Assembly: GCA_007258455.2 (NCBI GenBank)
Contig: VDFB02344152.1
Span: forward strand, 124,001-188,000
Direction: 5' to 3'
DNA length: 64,000 bases
Source: Sequoia sempervirens
Lineage: Eukaryota > Streptophyta > Pinopsida > Cupressales > Cupressaceae
The notes below the pieces were generated by a model. The model made no database searches. It had not been told where the DNA came from and was given only the letters and a program-made list of their open reading frames with translations. Positions 46,780 through 58,000 of this stretch are shown here, piece after piece; position 1 is the first letter of the stretch, and the number at the start of each line of letters is the position of its first letter. Made by a program: the position numbers and the translations under genes.

Positions 46780-47565
46780 ATGAGCCATTGGCCTGTTACT
46801 AGATCCCAAACAATGAATAACCCTGGTTTATTAGTGTCACCACTAGGAACAATACAAGTTGCAACCCAACTAGTGAATGTTTTGCTCCCTCCACCCCTTC
46901 CACTAGCTATGTTACCAATAGCTAACATAAATTATGTTGCATGGGATGTCGAAAGTCCTCTTATAGCACTAGTAGCACACACCATTTTGACCCCTATCCT
47001 AGTCTCTACTTTAAAAGTTATACCTAAATTCACTAGAGATGGCTCAAGGACACCCTCCAAACATCTACAAGATGTGGTGGATGTATGTTTGGTGCATGGA
47101 ATCACCACCCAAAATGTAGCGCTAAGGCTACTTGTAACCTCTTTCAAGGGAAAAGTGTTAGATTGGTACCACACTCTGTAAGCTAATAATATCGGGACCT
47201 GGGACCAACTTGGAGACCCTTTCTATGAAAGATTCTCTAATAATGGAGATAATTCTTTGCAATATCATCAGCTGAAAATCATAAAGTAGACCCCATATGA
47301 AGCCATGATTGACTTCAATTCTCAGTTCCATATAATCTGGCAAAGAACTCAGCCTGCTATCCTCCTGCCAGCCGAGTTGGCATTTATATTCTACTTGAAA
47401 TCCATCAACGCCAATATCTCAACGATGATCCAATCTCTTGACGGAACCACTCTACCAAATGCATACACCATCGCAGTCAAAGCGGAGAAAAATTTGATAG
47501 ATGCTGGAAAGTTGTCACCTTGGCCCATCATGCCTATATTTCCTGAGATATCAATTATCACTTAG
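46780..47565 (+). pseudogene. Element D gag
   Basis: One frame with two stops (47179-47181 and near 47287). The gag core reads FTRDGSRTPSKHLQDVVDVC (about 47029-47088), then LLVTSFKGKVLDWYHTL, WDQLGDPFYERFSN, FNSQFHIIW and a C-terminal IAVKAEKNLIDAG. These are the capsid blocks of plant Ty3/gypsy gag. No zinc knuckle was recognised. 47566-48002 is a poorly conserved linker. Confidence 0.8.
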
Positions 47566-48002
47566 GAAATAGCATCTACTAGTGCATCAACCCCTCCTCA
47601 GTCTATGTACACATATTGGAGCACCCCACAAAATTTCATTTCTACATCTATATCTTCAAAGGATGATATAAGCAATGGTAAGGAGATGTGATGGCCAAAA
47701 AAATAACTATCATCAAGAGAAATTAGTTGACACCTCCAAAGCCAACCTACCAGAATTATCAAGGCGAAAGGTCCTCTTACCAAAAAAACTAGTTCCAAGG
47801 AGGCTCATGCACAAATTCATAGGCACAAAGAACTTATCAAATTGTACCAGTGCCTACTCCACTACAAGGTGCTAGCCCAAGCTCGAGCAGAGAATTGATG
47901 GTGGAGCATAACAACTTAGTTGATGATATCAACCCCTAGTGCTTCCCTTGTAGTGACACACATATGCACTGAAACTGCTTACATGGAAATCTACAACATA
48001 AG

Positions 48003-48866
48003 GTGGCAGAACAACATAGCCAAGGTGCAGCGTTGGACCATGGAGGTTATGTATATGCATCTCCACAAATGGAAAAAGTGGTAATCACTACACAAATGCA
48101 AGGGATGTCCCTAGAGCAAGAAATAGATATTGCTCCTAATCATGTGCTCTTCTCATGGATGGAAGAAGAAGAGGCAGTGTTTGTGAATGATGCATCCACA
48201 TCAAAAATTCCACAAGTGCGATCTGATTACAACACTCGCTCAAAGAGGAGATTCATGGGTGAATCAATCACACCACAACTAGTCAATCTATAGCCCAAAA
48301 GTTCTTCCGACCAAACACCTAGGACCTCCGCAACTACATAGCAATGTATGTCACAAAGGGAAATTGTCATAACTAGAGCTAAGGAGTAGAAGCTTCCAAA
48401 TCCACCACTATTTAACGTGGTTGAACAATTAAAGAAATTGTATGTTAATGTGTCCATGTGAGATATCTTAGCTATTTTAGAACAAAAGACATTGCTATAG
48501 AAGGCTCTTTGGGAAGATCCAATCATTGAGCTAATGGAGCAATCGCTCAAAGGAAAGGTTGTTGACTTACCACCTCCTGCCAAGGTTCTCACAAATAGCA
48601 CAGAGGAATCCTCTACCGAGGTTAGAGATAAGCCAAAGTTGAAACCCTTCTTCCTAACTATTATTGTGGGAAATAAAATATTACATAATGCCATGATTGA
48701 CTCTAGTGCTAGCACCACATTCATTCCCAAACAGATAGCTAAAGCCCTAGGAATCAACTATGAACCTTTAAAAAGAGGGGTCATGCAGCTCAATGGGAAC
48801 AAAGTTGAAACCGTATGGGTCATCAAGGACCTTCTCTTGACTCTTTCTCCTTGCCTAGCATCATAG
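48003..48866 (+). pseudogene. Element D gag-pol linker and aspartic protease
   Basis: A single frame with several stops. The linker includes PPLFNVVEQLKKLYVNVSM and ALWEDPIIELMEQSLKGKVV. The protease reads FFLTIIVGNKILHNAMIDSS then ASTTFIPKQIAKALGI (about 48648-48752). The active-site triad Asp-Ser/Thr-Gly is D-S-S, with the catalytic Asp at 48699-48701 kept but the Gly lost. A frameshift at about 48845 moves the continuation into the frame of 48815-49249. Confidence 0.8.
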
Positions 48867-49249
48867 TTCCACAAGATACTATGATCATATATGTTCCTCC
48901 TATGTTCGGTCTCTTCCTATCTCAAGAATTCACTCCAAAGATAGGCAGATATTTGTCATTGGACTGGTTGCACTTGATCCTTAGGACCAAGCACAAAGCT
49001 AAAATGAAAATAGTGTCTAAAGCTCTACATTCAGAACATGTGGCTGATGAAGCCATGATCAACTTTGAGGCTACTCATACCTCTTTCACCAAGGAGGAAA
49101 CATATTGCATTGAGTTGCTAGAGGATGAAAAAGTGACCAGAGATCGAACCGATCAAGAAGTCCTCTTGAGTGAATACATAGAAACTGATCCTTTCGGCAA
49201 CTATCATGCTACTGGGTTGGGGACTTATGTCATCTTCGATGAAAAGTAA
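48867..49249 (+). pseudogene. Element D protease-RNase H spacer
   Basis: Open to 49249: SIIVPQDTMIIYVPPMFGLF and LSQEFTPKIGRYLSLDWLHL, then acidic text EETYCIELLEDEKVTRD. It matches the established spacer between protease and RNase H in this Tat group (a hydrophobic PP-FG-LLS block followed by variable acidic sequence). Confidence 0.65.
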
Positions 49250-49295
49250 GAGATTTAAAGGTCGTGAAGGAACCTTAAAGTGATCAAGCCTCAGA

Positions 49296-49700
49296 GCTAT
49301 GGATGATGCACTTTGAGGGAGCAAGATGTAAAGTGGGAACAAGAGCCAAGATATGTTTAACATCCGCACACAATGAAAAGACACTGAGGTTTTTCCACTT
49401 CTAGTTTGCTTGTTTGAACAATGAAGTTGAATATGAAGGACTAGTGCAAAGTCTAAGCTTGGAAGAGAAGATGGGCATCAAGAAATTAATGGTGTTTAGA
49501 GATTTTGAACTAGTAGTCAACCAAGTCCGATGGGTCTCTATTGCAAAGAATTTTTGCATGTGATCCTATAGACATAGAGTCTAGGACCTGATCAAAGCTT
49601 TTGAAGCCTTCAACATCTAGATAGTGCCTCAAGAACAAAATAGTGATGTGAACCGTATGGCCATAGTCAGATCTTAGTTTGAACCTACCTCTAACCTAAT
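49296..49700 (+). pseudogene. Element D additional RNase H (RVT_3-like) upstream of RT
   Basis: Reading from 49300: WMMHFEGARCKVGTRARICL, then CLNNEVEYEGLVQSLSLEEK (about 49410-49470), MGIKKLMVFRDFELVVNQV (about 49470-49530), and YRHRV, DLIKAFEAFNI, VPQEQNSDVNRM. These are the RVT_3 RNase H blocks. The first catalytic Asp (FDG) is Glu (FEG), the Glu of NNE-EYE is kept, and the Asp of the third block is kept (RDFEL). Three stops interrupt it. Its place between protease and RT distinguishes it from the conventional RNase H after RT. Confidence 0.8.
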
Positions 49701-50029
49701 ACATAGCAAACACTTTGTACGAGTGATAGTCCAACTAGCAGTTCCAAATAATGTTCAGAGTTGGAAGGTATTTAATAGTGATGAGAACATCACTTCATTC
49801 ATCCAACAATCAAGAGAGTTTGTTGACCAACTCCAATCGAAGATTTCTAAGGCCTATGATGGAAAAATCATTCATCTAAAATCCAACAAGCTTCTAAAAG
49901 GATTGGTCACTCTCAAAAACCTGTTTTATTGTGATGATGCAAAAAATGATTTTTATTTTTTTTTGTAGCGGACCAAAGTGATTATGTAGATCTATAGGTT
50001 GGAGATGGAAGAAAGCTCAAAGTTGGGAA

Positions 50030-50662
50030 GGATGTCCCGCATCATGATAAAGAGAGGCTCATTGACTTCTACAAGAAGTATGAAGGAGTAGTGGCCTGGT
50101 CATATGATGACCTCAAAGGATACAATCCTGACATCATCTAATATACAATAGAGCTAGTAGAAGGTGCAAAACTAGCTTGCCAGAAACAGAGACCAGTGAA
50201 TCCAAAGATTAAAGCATTGATGGTGCAGGAGCTAACCAAACTAATTCAGTCTTATATTGTCTTCTCGACCAAGCACAACACATGGGTATCCAACCTAGTC
50301 TCAATATGAAAGAATGAAGATATTTTCCTGTGTGTCAACTTTTGGGATTTGAACAGAGCATCCCTAAAGGATCACTACCCATTTCCTTCCATGGAGTCAA
50401 TCTTGCAAAAAATCATAGGATCAAAAATGTTTTATTTGTTGGATGGCTTATCTAGTTACAATCAAATCCTAGTTAAAGAAGAGGACAGACAAAAAACAAC
50501 GTCCACTACCAAGTGGGGAACGTTCACATATGCTAAAATTCCTTTTGGCCTCTCAAATGTGGGAGCCACTTTCCAACGGGCGATGGATATCATTTTTAGC
50601 AAATTAATTAACAAAATTATCCTAATCTATTTGGATGATCTAACTGTATTCTCCAAACATAA
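50030..50662 (+). pseudogene. Element D reverse transcriptase, first part, up to just past YLDD
   Basis: The trace begins with EGVVAWSYDDLKGYNPDII (about 50085-50140) and the polymerase lead PVNPKIKALMVQELTKLI. The frame from 50349 reads LKDHYPFPSMESILQKIIGS, FYLLDGLSSYNQILV (motif A with Asp), PFGLSNVGATFQRAMD (about 50540-50587) and IYLDDLTVFSKHK, with YLDD at 50628-50639. Coding is broken at 50663 by a TIR element and resumes at 51665. Two stops lie upstream (near 50140 and 50308). Confidence 0.88.
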
Positions 50663-51664
50663 GGGTGAAGCCACAATAGTGGTTTACAATTCAAGTGAGG
50701 AAGGAAAACTCACAAAAAATGAATACACGAAAAAAAACTTTATTTTAGGGGTTCATACAAACCTACTAGTTCGAGCAAACCCTTTTAATTATTTTCCACC
50801 CAAAAACTCAACAAAATATCTTATTGAAGGGTGGTTCACTCGAACCCCTATGGGTTCGTACCAACCCCCCTTATTCCTCTTCCCCCCTAAGACACAAAAA
50901 AAACCTAAATTTTGGCACTTTGGATCTCAGGTTGAGGATGAAAATGGAGGAATCTTCACAAACCTAGTTGGAATCAGGTAGTCCTTGGAATGAGCTATCC
51001 AACGAATATAATTTTAATATGTTTTGTTTTTATTATGTATTTGTTTTTTTAGTCTTATTAAACATATGTTTTTCATCGAAAATGAAGGTCTCTATTCTGC
51101 ACATGTGAAAAAATATCAAATTGTCAAAAAAAAAATTGAAAAATATGAGTGCACCAGATATTGAAGTCCTTGATCCAACCAAAAAAAAAAAGAATTTCGA
51201 TATATACAAAAAAAGTTACATGTTATATAGTTGTGCTATGTCTGAATTGTATTTGGTTTGACTTCGAAACTTAATTAAAGAAAAAATGTCAATAAAAATC
51301 TATCTAACCAAGTGGAAGCACTAGATAGTAGGGTTACAAATCTAAATTTGAAAGAATTAGAATTTTATCCTTCATGGAAAATTTTTTGTGTTATATGGTG
51401 TGTGTCACTTTTTAAAAATGTCATTTTCTAAAAAAAACCCAATTTTCATGGGAGATGGAAAAAGAAGTGAAATCTGATCCCAAAAATTTTGAAAAAATAA
51501 TTTTTAGAATCTAAAGACAAAATGTGATGAGACTAGTTTTCATCATCTTCAAATTCCTCATGGTTTAGCCGCTATATGTTCTCGAATGTGAAGATTTAGT
51601 TAAAAATAATAATTTTAGTGTCTAGTTTGGCCTAAAATTGTAAACCACTATTGTGGGATCACCC
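50663..51664. mobile_element. 1.0 kb TIR element inserted in element D RT
   Basis: The left end GGGTGAAGCCACAATAGTGG and the right end, reversed, GGGTGATCCCACAATAGTGG match over ~28 bases with two substitutions. ATAA flanks both sides (50659-50662, 51665-51668). Removing the element plus one ATAA restores the RT reading frame (FSKHK then DDHFYHLEMVF), which confirms the boundaries. It is the same family as 19768-25699: its right ~620 bp is homologous to that element's left part. No transposase; the open frame 50349-50981 running into it is chance read-through. Confidence 0.88.
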
Positions 51665-51818
51665 ATAAGGATGATCACTTTTATCACCTTGAGATGGTTT
51701 TCAAAAAATGCTAGGAGTTCGGGGTATCCCTAAACCCAAAAATATGTGTCTTCGAAGTACTGCAAGGCAAACTATTGGGACATGTAGTGTCCAAAGAAGG
51801 AATCACAATTGATACCTA
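51665..51818 (+). pseudogene. Element D RT, second part (thumb/connection)
   Basis: DDHFYHLEMVFKKC, stop, EFGVSLNPKICVF then LQGKLLGHVVSKEGITIDT, stop (about 51672-51820). This is the segment that normally follows YLDD directly, so it is the other half of the RT split by the TIR element. Confidence 0.85.
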
Positions 51819-52395
51819 GTGGGTGACAGCAATAAAAGAACTTCACTACCGGTCAACAAGAAAGGAGTCCAATCTTTATTGGGGAAAGTGAATTTTGTGA
51901 GAAAATTTATTTCACATTTTGGAGGGAAAATCAGACTAATCACCCTTATGTTGAAAAAGGATCAATTATTCAAATGGACTAAAGAAGATAAAGAAGCTTT
52001 CAAGAAGGTTAAGGATGCTATTTCCTCAAATCCTATGCTGGTCAATCTATACTTGTCAAAGGACTTCATAAAGTATGTATTTAGTATAAAATCAAGCATT
52101 GCTATTGTCTTAACTCAGAAAGACGATGAAGGAAAGGGAGAACATCCGATAGCATTTCACTCCCAAACCCTAAAGAAATATGAGATGAACTATAACTTCA
52201 TCGAGAGGCAAGAATTTTCTATTGTTAAGGGACTCAAGAAGTTCTAACATCTAATATCTTAAGGTGATTGTTTATGTCACCCATTCTAGTGTGCGTGAAT
52301 ACATTATGGAGGGAGAAATCACCTAAAAAAGCGCTAATTGGATCACTAAGATCCTTGAATATGACATTGAGGTAAAGCCTACAAAGACCATTTGA
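51819..52395 (+). pseudogene. Element D conventional RNase H (RT_RNaseH type)
   Basis: Open 51819-52247: GVQSLLGKVNFVRKFISHF, FKWTKEDKEAFKKVKDAI, LYLSKDFIKYVFSIKSSIAI, GEHPIAFHSQTLKKYEMNYN and ERQEFSIVKGLKKF. The remainder (52248-52395) reads SSVREYIMEGEIT, SANWITKILEYDIEVKPTKT in a shifted frame. The YSK/D catalytic start reads LYLSKDF, consistent with the family. Confidence 0.85.
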
Positions 52396-53166
52396 GGAAG
52401 GTGGACCAAAGCCATGCCCCTAAAGAATGTGATAGAGACAAAAATAGTGGACTTCCCCAAAAAACTAGTGACAAGATTCAACCCACCCAAAACAAGCAAT
52501 TCTGACAATGCCAAGGCTTTCCTAGGCTCTAGGATATGTCAATTCACACTCAAAAAAGGCATATTCATAAAAACATCAACAAACTACTACCCACAAGGGA
52601 ATGGCCTGGATGAGTCGACTAACAAAAATTTAGTCTGACTCATCGAAAGAATCGGGTCAAAACACCAACGAGAATGGCATAAAAACCTTTGGTTAGCACT
52701 GTGGGCAGACCACATAACTTCCAAGCAAGTCCTCAAGACTTCACCATATGAGCTAGTGTATGGGAAAGAAGTGCTATTACCTATATCTATGGAGATTACG
52801 GAGGTGCAATTTCTCAAATCTCTCAAGGTAGAACAAAATGGTGCCATGGAGGTTCGATTGGCCGAGTTGCTGGAAGTGCAAGAAAAAAGGGGAAAGGACT
52901 TGATAGCCATATCCAGCCGCCAACAAGTGGTTAAGAGATGGTTTGAAAAGAAAGCTTTGGACCAAGGTCTAAAGTGCATGGACCCAGTGCTAAAATTCAA
53001 CGAAAGGGATGTAAAGCCAAGCCAACATGGAAATTTTGATAGCCTTTAGGAAGGCATTTTCAAAATAATTCAATGCGAGCAGCACAATGCATTCGAATTA
53101 GAAACCATGGAGAAAGAAGCATTGGGGATTTTTGTTAATGAAATCCACCTAAAATTGTTCAATTAA
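52396..53166 (+). pseudogene. Element D integrase, N-terminal third deleted
   Basis: KPTKTI of the RNase H tail is followed, after a stop, directly by GRWTKAMPLKNVIETKIVDF (from about 52396), which normally lies within the integrase core. The HHCC zinc part and first catalytic Asp are therefore missing. The second Asp block is present (SNSDNAKAFLGSRICQF, about 52492-52545), then YYPQGNGLDESTNKNL with the catalytic Glu position occupied by ES (usually AES, here DES). ALWADHITSKQVLKTSPYEL and VYGKEVLLPISME follow. The C-terminal tail includes NAFELETMEKEALGIFVNEI and ends at about 53165. Confidence 0.83.
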
Positions 53167-53633
53167 GCTTCACAATTGTTCCATCAGTGTAAATATGTGA
53201 GTAGTGTAATTATTTTCCCTCTAGTGTTTGTTGGTCAGTCTTTCAATAATTAAATTCTACAATATGAGGAAGCAAAAATGAATGGAACCCATTATTGCAA
53301 AGGGTAGAGGAAAACAAAAGCAACCCATGAAGCAAAGAAAAAATGGCACCCATATGCATAATTGAAATGAACATATATATGCAGAAAAAGAAAAGAGAAC
53401 CCACATTGTAGAACCGCAAGAAAAAGGAGACAAAATTTTGATATAAGCTATATTTTTATTATATATATATACTTTGATAAGCACATTGTCAAAATGGCTT
53501 AGAGGCCACACTTTTAGAGTATATTTTTATATATTTTGTATCTTCTTCATCTATATCTATGGTAAATCTTTTTTTTTCAAGAATATATACAAAATATATT
53601 ATCAAAAAGAGGGTTTCTTAAAGCATAAAGGTT

Positions 53634-54300
53634 TTAGGCATGAGCAATAGCAATGGAGGCATCGACAACAATGTCTAGAAAGTTGACATCAACAGGAATG
53701 GAATTAGGAGCAGCAACAACATCCATAGGAGAAATGGTGAGTGGTGAAGGGTACACCAGGTTCTTGAAGTCAATGTACCAATCAATGTCGTAGAAGGGCA
53801 CCACATTGTAACAAAAAAACATGAAGTGGTAGGTATGGGTTACCCTTTGATGATGCTCTTCTTGAGACTAGATGCAGAAAATGCTCAAGAATGGCACCCA
53901 TGGTACCACTACATCTTCTTCAATGTACTTCTAAAGGTCACTTATTGTTGGAAGGCCTGCACCAAATGCAACATTCGCCACCACCTCTCCGAGGCCGCCT
54001 AGGTATTTCTTCAGAAATATCTCAAGCACCAGACGAAGAATCAACGGCTTGCGAACCTAGATGTCAAGCATAGATGTGACGAAGTGAGAGTATACATCAA
54101 TATTAACTCTATACTTGTCTTCATATTCAATGCAGTCTCTCCCAAAAACCCACTTCATTGCTACAATGGTTAGAGAATGCTTATTATTGGTCACTCTTTT
54201 AAGACGCCTTGTCGATATTTCACCAAGGTTGTCTGGGATTTCTTACATACTAGCATGATTGGGGTATTCATGGTGGAAAGCTCTATGCAACTATCTGACA
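53634..54300 (-). pseudogene. Element D antisense ORF (unknown protein)
   Basis: Between pol and the sense ORF, the minus strand is coding-like for ~200 codons with about three stops in one frame. It reads EIPDNLGEISTRRLKRVTNN (about 54240-54180), TIVAMKWVFGRDCIEYEDKY, DVYSHFVTSMLDI, VRKPLILRLVLEIFLKKYLG, GLGEVVANVAFGAGLPTISD, VVVPWVPFLSIFCI and HTYHFMFFCYNVVPFYDIDW (about 53845-53785). It ends at a TAA at 53634. Antisense extra ORFs at this site are known in Tat-lineage elements. The family of this protein I do not know. Upstream is a perfect-looking TATA box. Confidence 0.65.
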
Positions 54301-54434
54301 CTAGCTCTACACAAACTACCTAGGCCTAACTCTATGCAATTCTACTTAGCTTCCTCACACTAAATCCTAATCCAATGTCCTAATAACAATTCTACTAAAA
54401 TTGCTAAGTGTAATTTTGTTATTGCCTAAAGAAC

Positions 54435-54444
54435 CTATTTATAG
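54435..54444 (-). promoter_or_regulatory. TATA box oriented for the antisense ORF
   Basis: On the minus strand CTATAAATAG, an excellent match to the plant TATA consensus, lies about 150-200 bp upstream of the antisense coding trace, inside element D. Transcription from it is inferred. Confidence 0.55.
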
Positions 54445-55075
54445 AAATAGTTAGGATATGCATGGTAATTTACATACCATAAGCATGATGCTAATCAAGT
54501 ACCAACTTGAAAAATCGCACAAGGGCTTGCTCAAATTTCCCACCCAGTTGTGTCTGTTAGGTACGGTTTTTTGTGCGCAAGATAAATAAGGGCTTGTTAA
54601 TTAGCATAGGTTGGTGGAAGTCATCGGTGATAGTCTATACGATCGTATGTTGATGTGTCATTTTGTAGGTGCTTCTCAAACTCCAAAAAAGAACATAAAT
54701 CTTTTCAAGTGATTATTGCATCTTTGGGTTTAATTATTCCTTTTGGGATATTAATTTCCAAAGCATGCGAAGCCTAAGCTACCTTCAAATTGTTGGCTCA
54801 AGTTCCAAGGAAATCACGTCGTATGACATGATTTCCAAGTTGTCATTATTAATTATGGTCATTTCAAAAATGACAAGTAATTCATTTTGCACAAGCCAAA
54901 GAGTTGGTGATAGATGCCAAATTTAATGCTAAAAGGTGAGTGTTGTTAGCCACCCCAAGAAAGAAATAAGACAAGTATTGCATGCAAGAAACTAATATTG
55001 TGAAAAAAAATTGAGCATGCTACCCAGGGCAAAGAGTGTTAAGCGCAGATAGAGCCGAAGCGAATTACAAAAAAA
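54445..55075. other. Element D spacer between the antisense and sense extra ORFs
   Basis: About 630 bp without a convincing ORF. It would serve as a bidirectional upstream region for the two divergent frames. No clear plus-strand TATA box was seen. Confidence 0.45.
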
Positions 55076-58000
55076 TTGAGCAGAGCAAAAATCTCTAATG
55101 AAAGAAAAATGGTAGAAAGTTCTCAAGTAGATGCACAGGATGAGGCAACCCAAATATTGTATGATGAAATGATAGCAGCACCAGTCATCAATATTTTTTA
55201 TAACACCTCTTATGTGTCACCTAATACATTGGAAAAACTAGAATGGGTTCACACGCATGCCCTAGACAAGCCCAAAATGGCCAGGGACCAAAGCAAGATA
55301 AAGGAGGAATGGGATAATATCCATGGCCCCATCCTCATGAAGAACCCTAGGACTCTTAGGGAAGGAGCGTATGAAAGAATGACAAGGGCAAAGGAAAATG
55401 AAAATAAAATGGCATATAAGCTATGGTTCAGTGGTCTTCCACAATACATGGCCCCCTTTGTGCATCACTACTCAGAGCTAGTCCATGAGGCAATTGAACA
55501 CTTTAACCTAGATACCAACACCATCGAAGGTCAGACACTGAGGTTCAACATCAGTGAAGATGCTATCTGGAGCATGTTTTGTATCTTAGTGAGTCACTCT
55601 AAAGTGAGCATGATGGAGATATTTACTCTAGAGGATGGGTGCAGATTTTGGCAGGGCAGAGACAAAGCTTTGGACTTCTATAATGTGGAAAAAAAAAGGC
55701 CTAAGGAATTTTGGAAGGAGCCACCAGAAATTCCAATTATGCACAATTCCTTCAAGCAAGATATTTAGGATGTGCTCTCCATGATGGCATTTTTTTGTGG
55801 CTTGGAAAAAGACAAATGGGTAAAAGATGCTGATAAATGTTGAGCCAAATACAAGAGTAAAAGATGCACCACAAATTCAGGTTTCCCTCCTTGCTTTCTC
55901 ACATGTTCTTATACCAAAACCCTGACCTCTTCAGTAAAATGATACCATTATCTATTTTTATTGATGAAGGACCCAAAAAGCCAGTTTTTGTATGGACTCC
56001 TCTCCTTTCTGTAATGCATGACTATTATGCATTTTTAGAGTTTTTATTAACTCCAATTTTGCAAGACTTTGATAAGAATGGTTGTATCTATCAACTTTTT
56101 TCCAACAAAAAAAAGTGGATGTAGAGCTTCACTCCCAAATGTAACTAGTTCCTCGAGAGGGATTTTATATTCATCTATATGCACAACTTTACCGAGGAGC
56201 CATTCTAGCTCCCAGAGTATGTCACACATAGGGTATTATCCCTTGAAATGTTCAGGTAGATGTCCATTATTGATTATAAATTTTGTGAAGGAAGGGGCAA
56301 GAGAGGGTTCTTCAAATGTCCGCTAACCTTCAAGTGAGTGGTTATGATGAAGAAGTAGTCACACAAACTATTGGAATAAAAGTTGGCTCATTTGGGGTTA
56401 GTGATGATCTATGACAAATGGAATTACAACCCCTTTGATGACTTGGGTAATGATTCATAAAGGTAACCCATAGCTCATTTTTGTATTGGGAAAAGTGGTG
56501 GAGTCCGATGGAGGAGCATGACAATGTGTTAGTGGACCTAGCCTATATTCCTGCCAATGATAGCAGGCTACCATGGCTTCAATTCTACCTCCAGTTAGCA
56601 AAATATATTGAAAAGTGAAAAATGGAGACCACCCTCTATAGTTAGTTGTTGAAGAAATAAAAATAGAGCAAGGAAAGAATTAAGGATTTCTCGATCTACC
56701 GACAAGAAATCCAACGCTATGATACTACTTACCAAAGCATAGAGACGGATCATAGATTCGATAAACTATGGGATGACACAGATACAAATTTTGATGCAAG
56801 TGCTAATGAAGATGTCGATCTGAAGTAGTCTAAAATGCATACAGAGAAATGAAAAGAGAAGGAAAGTGAAATACAAATAGCCCCAGTGCAAAAAAAAGAG
56901 AAAGTGTTGAAGCAGTCAGTCGAAGAATCTTCAAATTTGTTTTTCAATGTATTGGGGTTGAGAGCCTCACGTACACGCACTTGGACTGCAAAAATTTCAA
57001 GAAAAACCTAGCAGCAATAGTTGGAGACTATTGAAGTGGAGGACTCACCACCCAACAAGAGGCAACAAATAGATACAACTAAGGAAGAAGGTTCACAAGA
57101 GCATGTGACAAGACTGAGTCCCACAATGAGTGATGAGCTAGTGATGAACCAAAGATCACAATCATCCAGACAACAGGTAATTTTTTCTCCCTCTTCTCTT
57201 ACTTCACAATTTTTGGTCACTCATATTGTGTCTGTGGCGCCCCTCACTACAAGTGTCAGCCCTTCCTTTTCCACTTTTTTCTGCAATGTTCATGGGAGGT
57301 TTCTCTTAATTCTCCTTGATGAGACCATTTTTCTTAACTCCTCTGTGGACTCGTTCACCTTTCGCCTTTTCCCATTCTGCATCCACTGTCACTTCACCCT
57401 TTGTATCTGTGGCAGCCACTGACACGCCTCTGGCTATTACTATATTGATCCCAACTTAGTATGTCTAATAGTTGGAGTCTGCCATGACCCCACTACCTCC
57501 ACAATACCTAATGAGTCCTCCCACTGGTTCACAAACTATGATTTGGTATATCCCTCCTTTCTCCTTGCAAACAATCACTCTTCTGAAGAAGAAAACATCT
57601 AAGACCACTACCTTGATGTTCCCTTCCGCCCTACCTCTCGGTCCACCTTTATCAGGTGAGCTAGTTCATTCATGCCAAATTTATGGTGCAAGGTGATAAT
57701 ACAAATGAAGTGTGAGCTATTAGAGCCTAGAAGTGAAAGGCCAAGGATTCCAAGAAGTCGACAGAGCCAAAGGTGTATACTATTTTCAATGAAGATTAGA
57801 AATCACTGCATTTCATGACTATGTACTCGAGTGTCATCAAACTGTAGGGGGAAATGTGGCTCAATGATTACAACATGTTTTCCATGGGACTTGATCTAAA
57901 CATAGCCCATCCATAGGACAAATTTGAGCTAATGGAAGAGACATAGCAAGTGGTGACCACCGACTTCCTCAATTCCAATCACCAACTAAAGAAGGAGGAG

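Noticed and set aside
50663..50981. C-terminal half of the 210-codon frame that begins in RT
   Set aside because: It reads into the TIR element beyond 50663; only the first part is RT.
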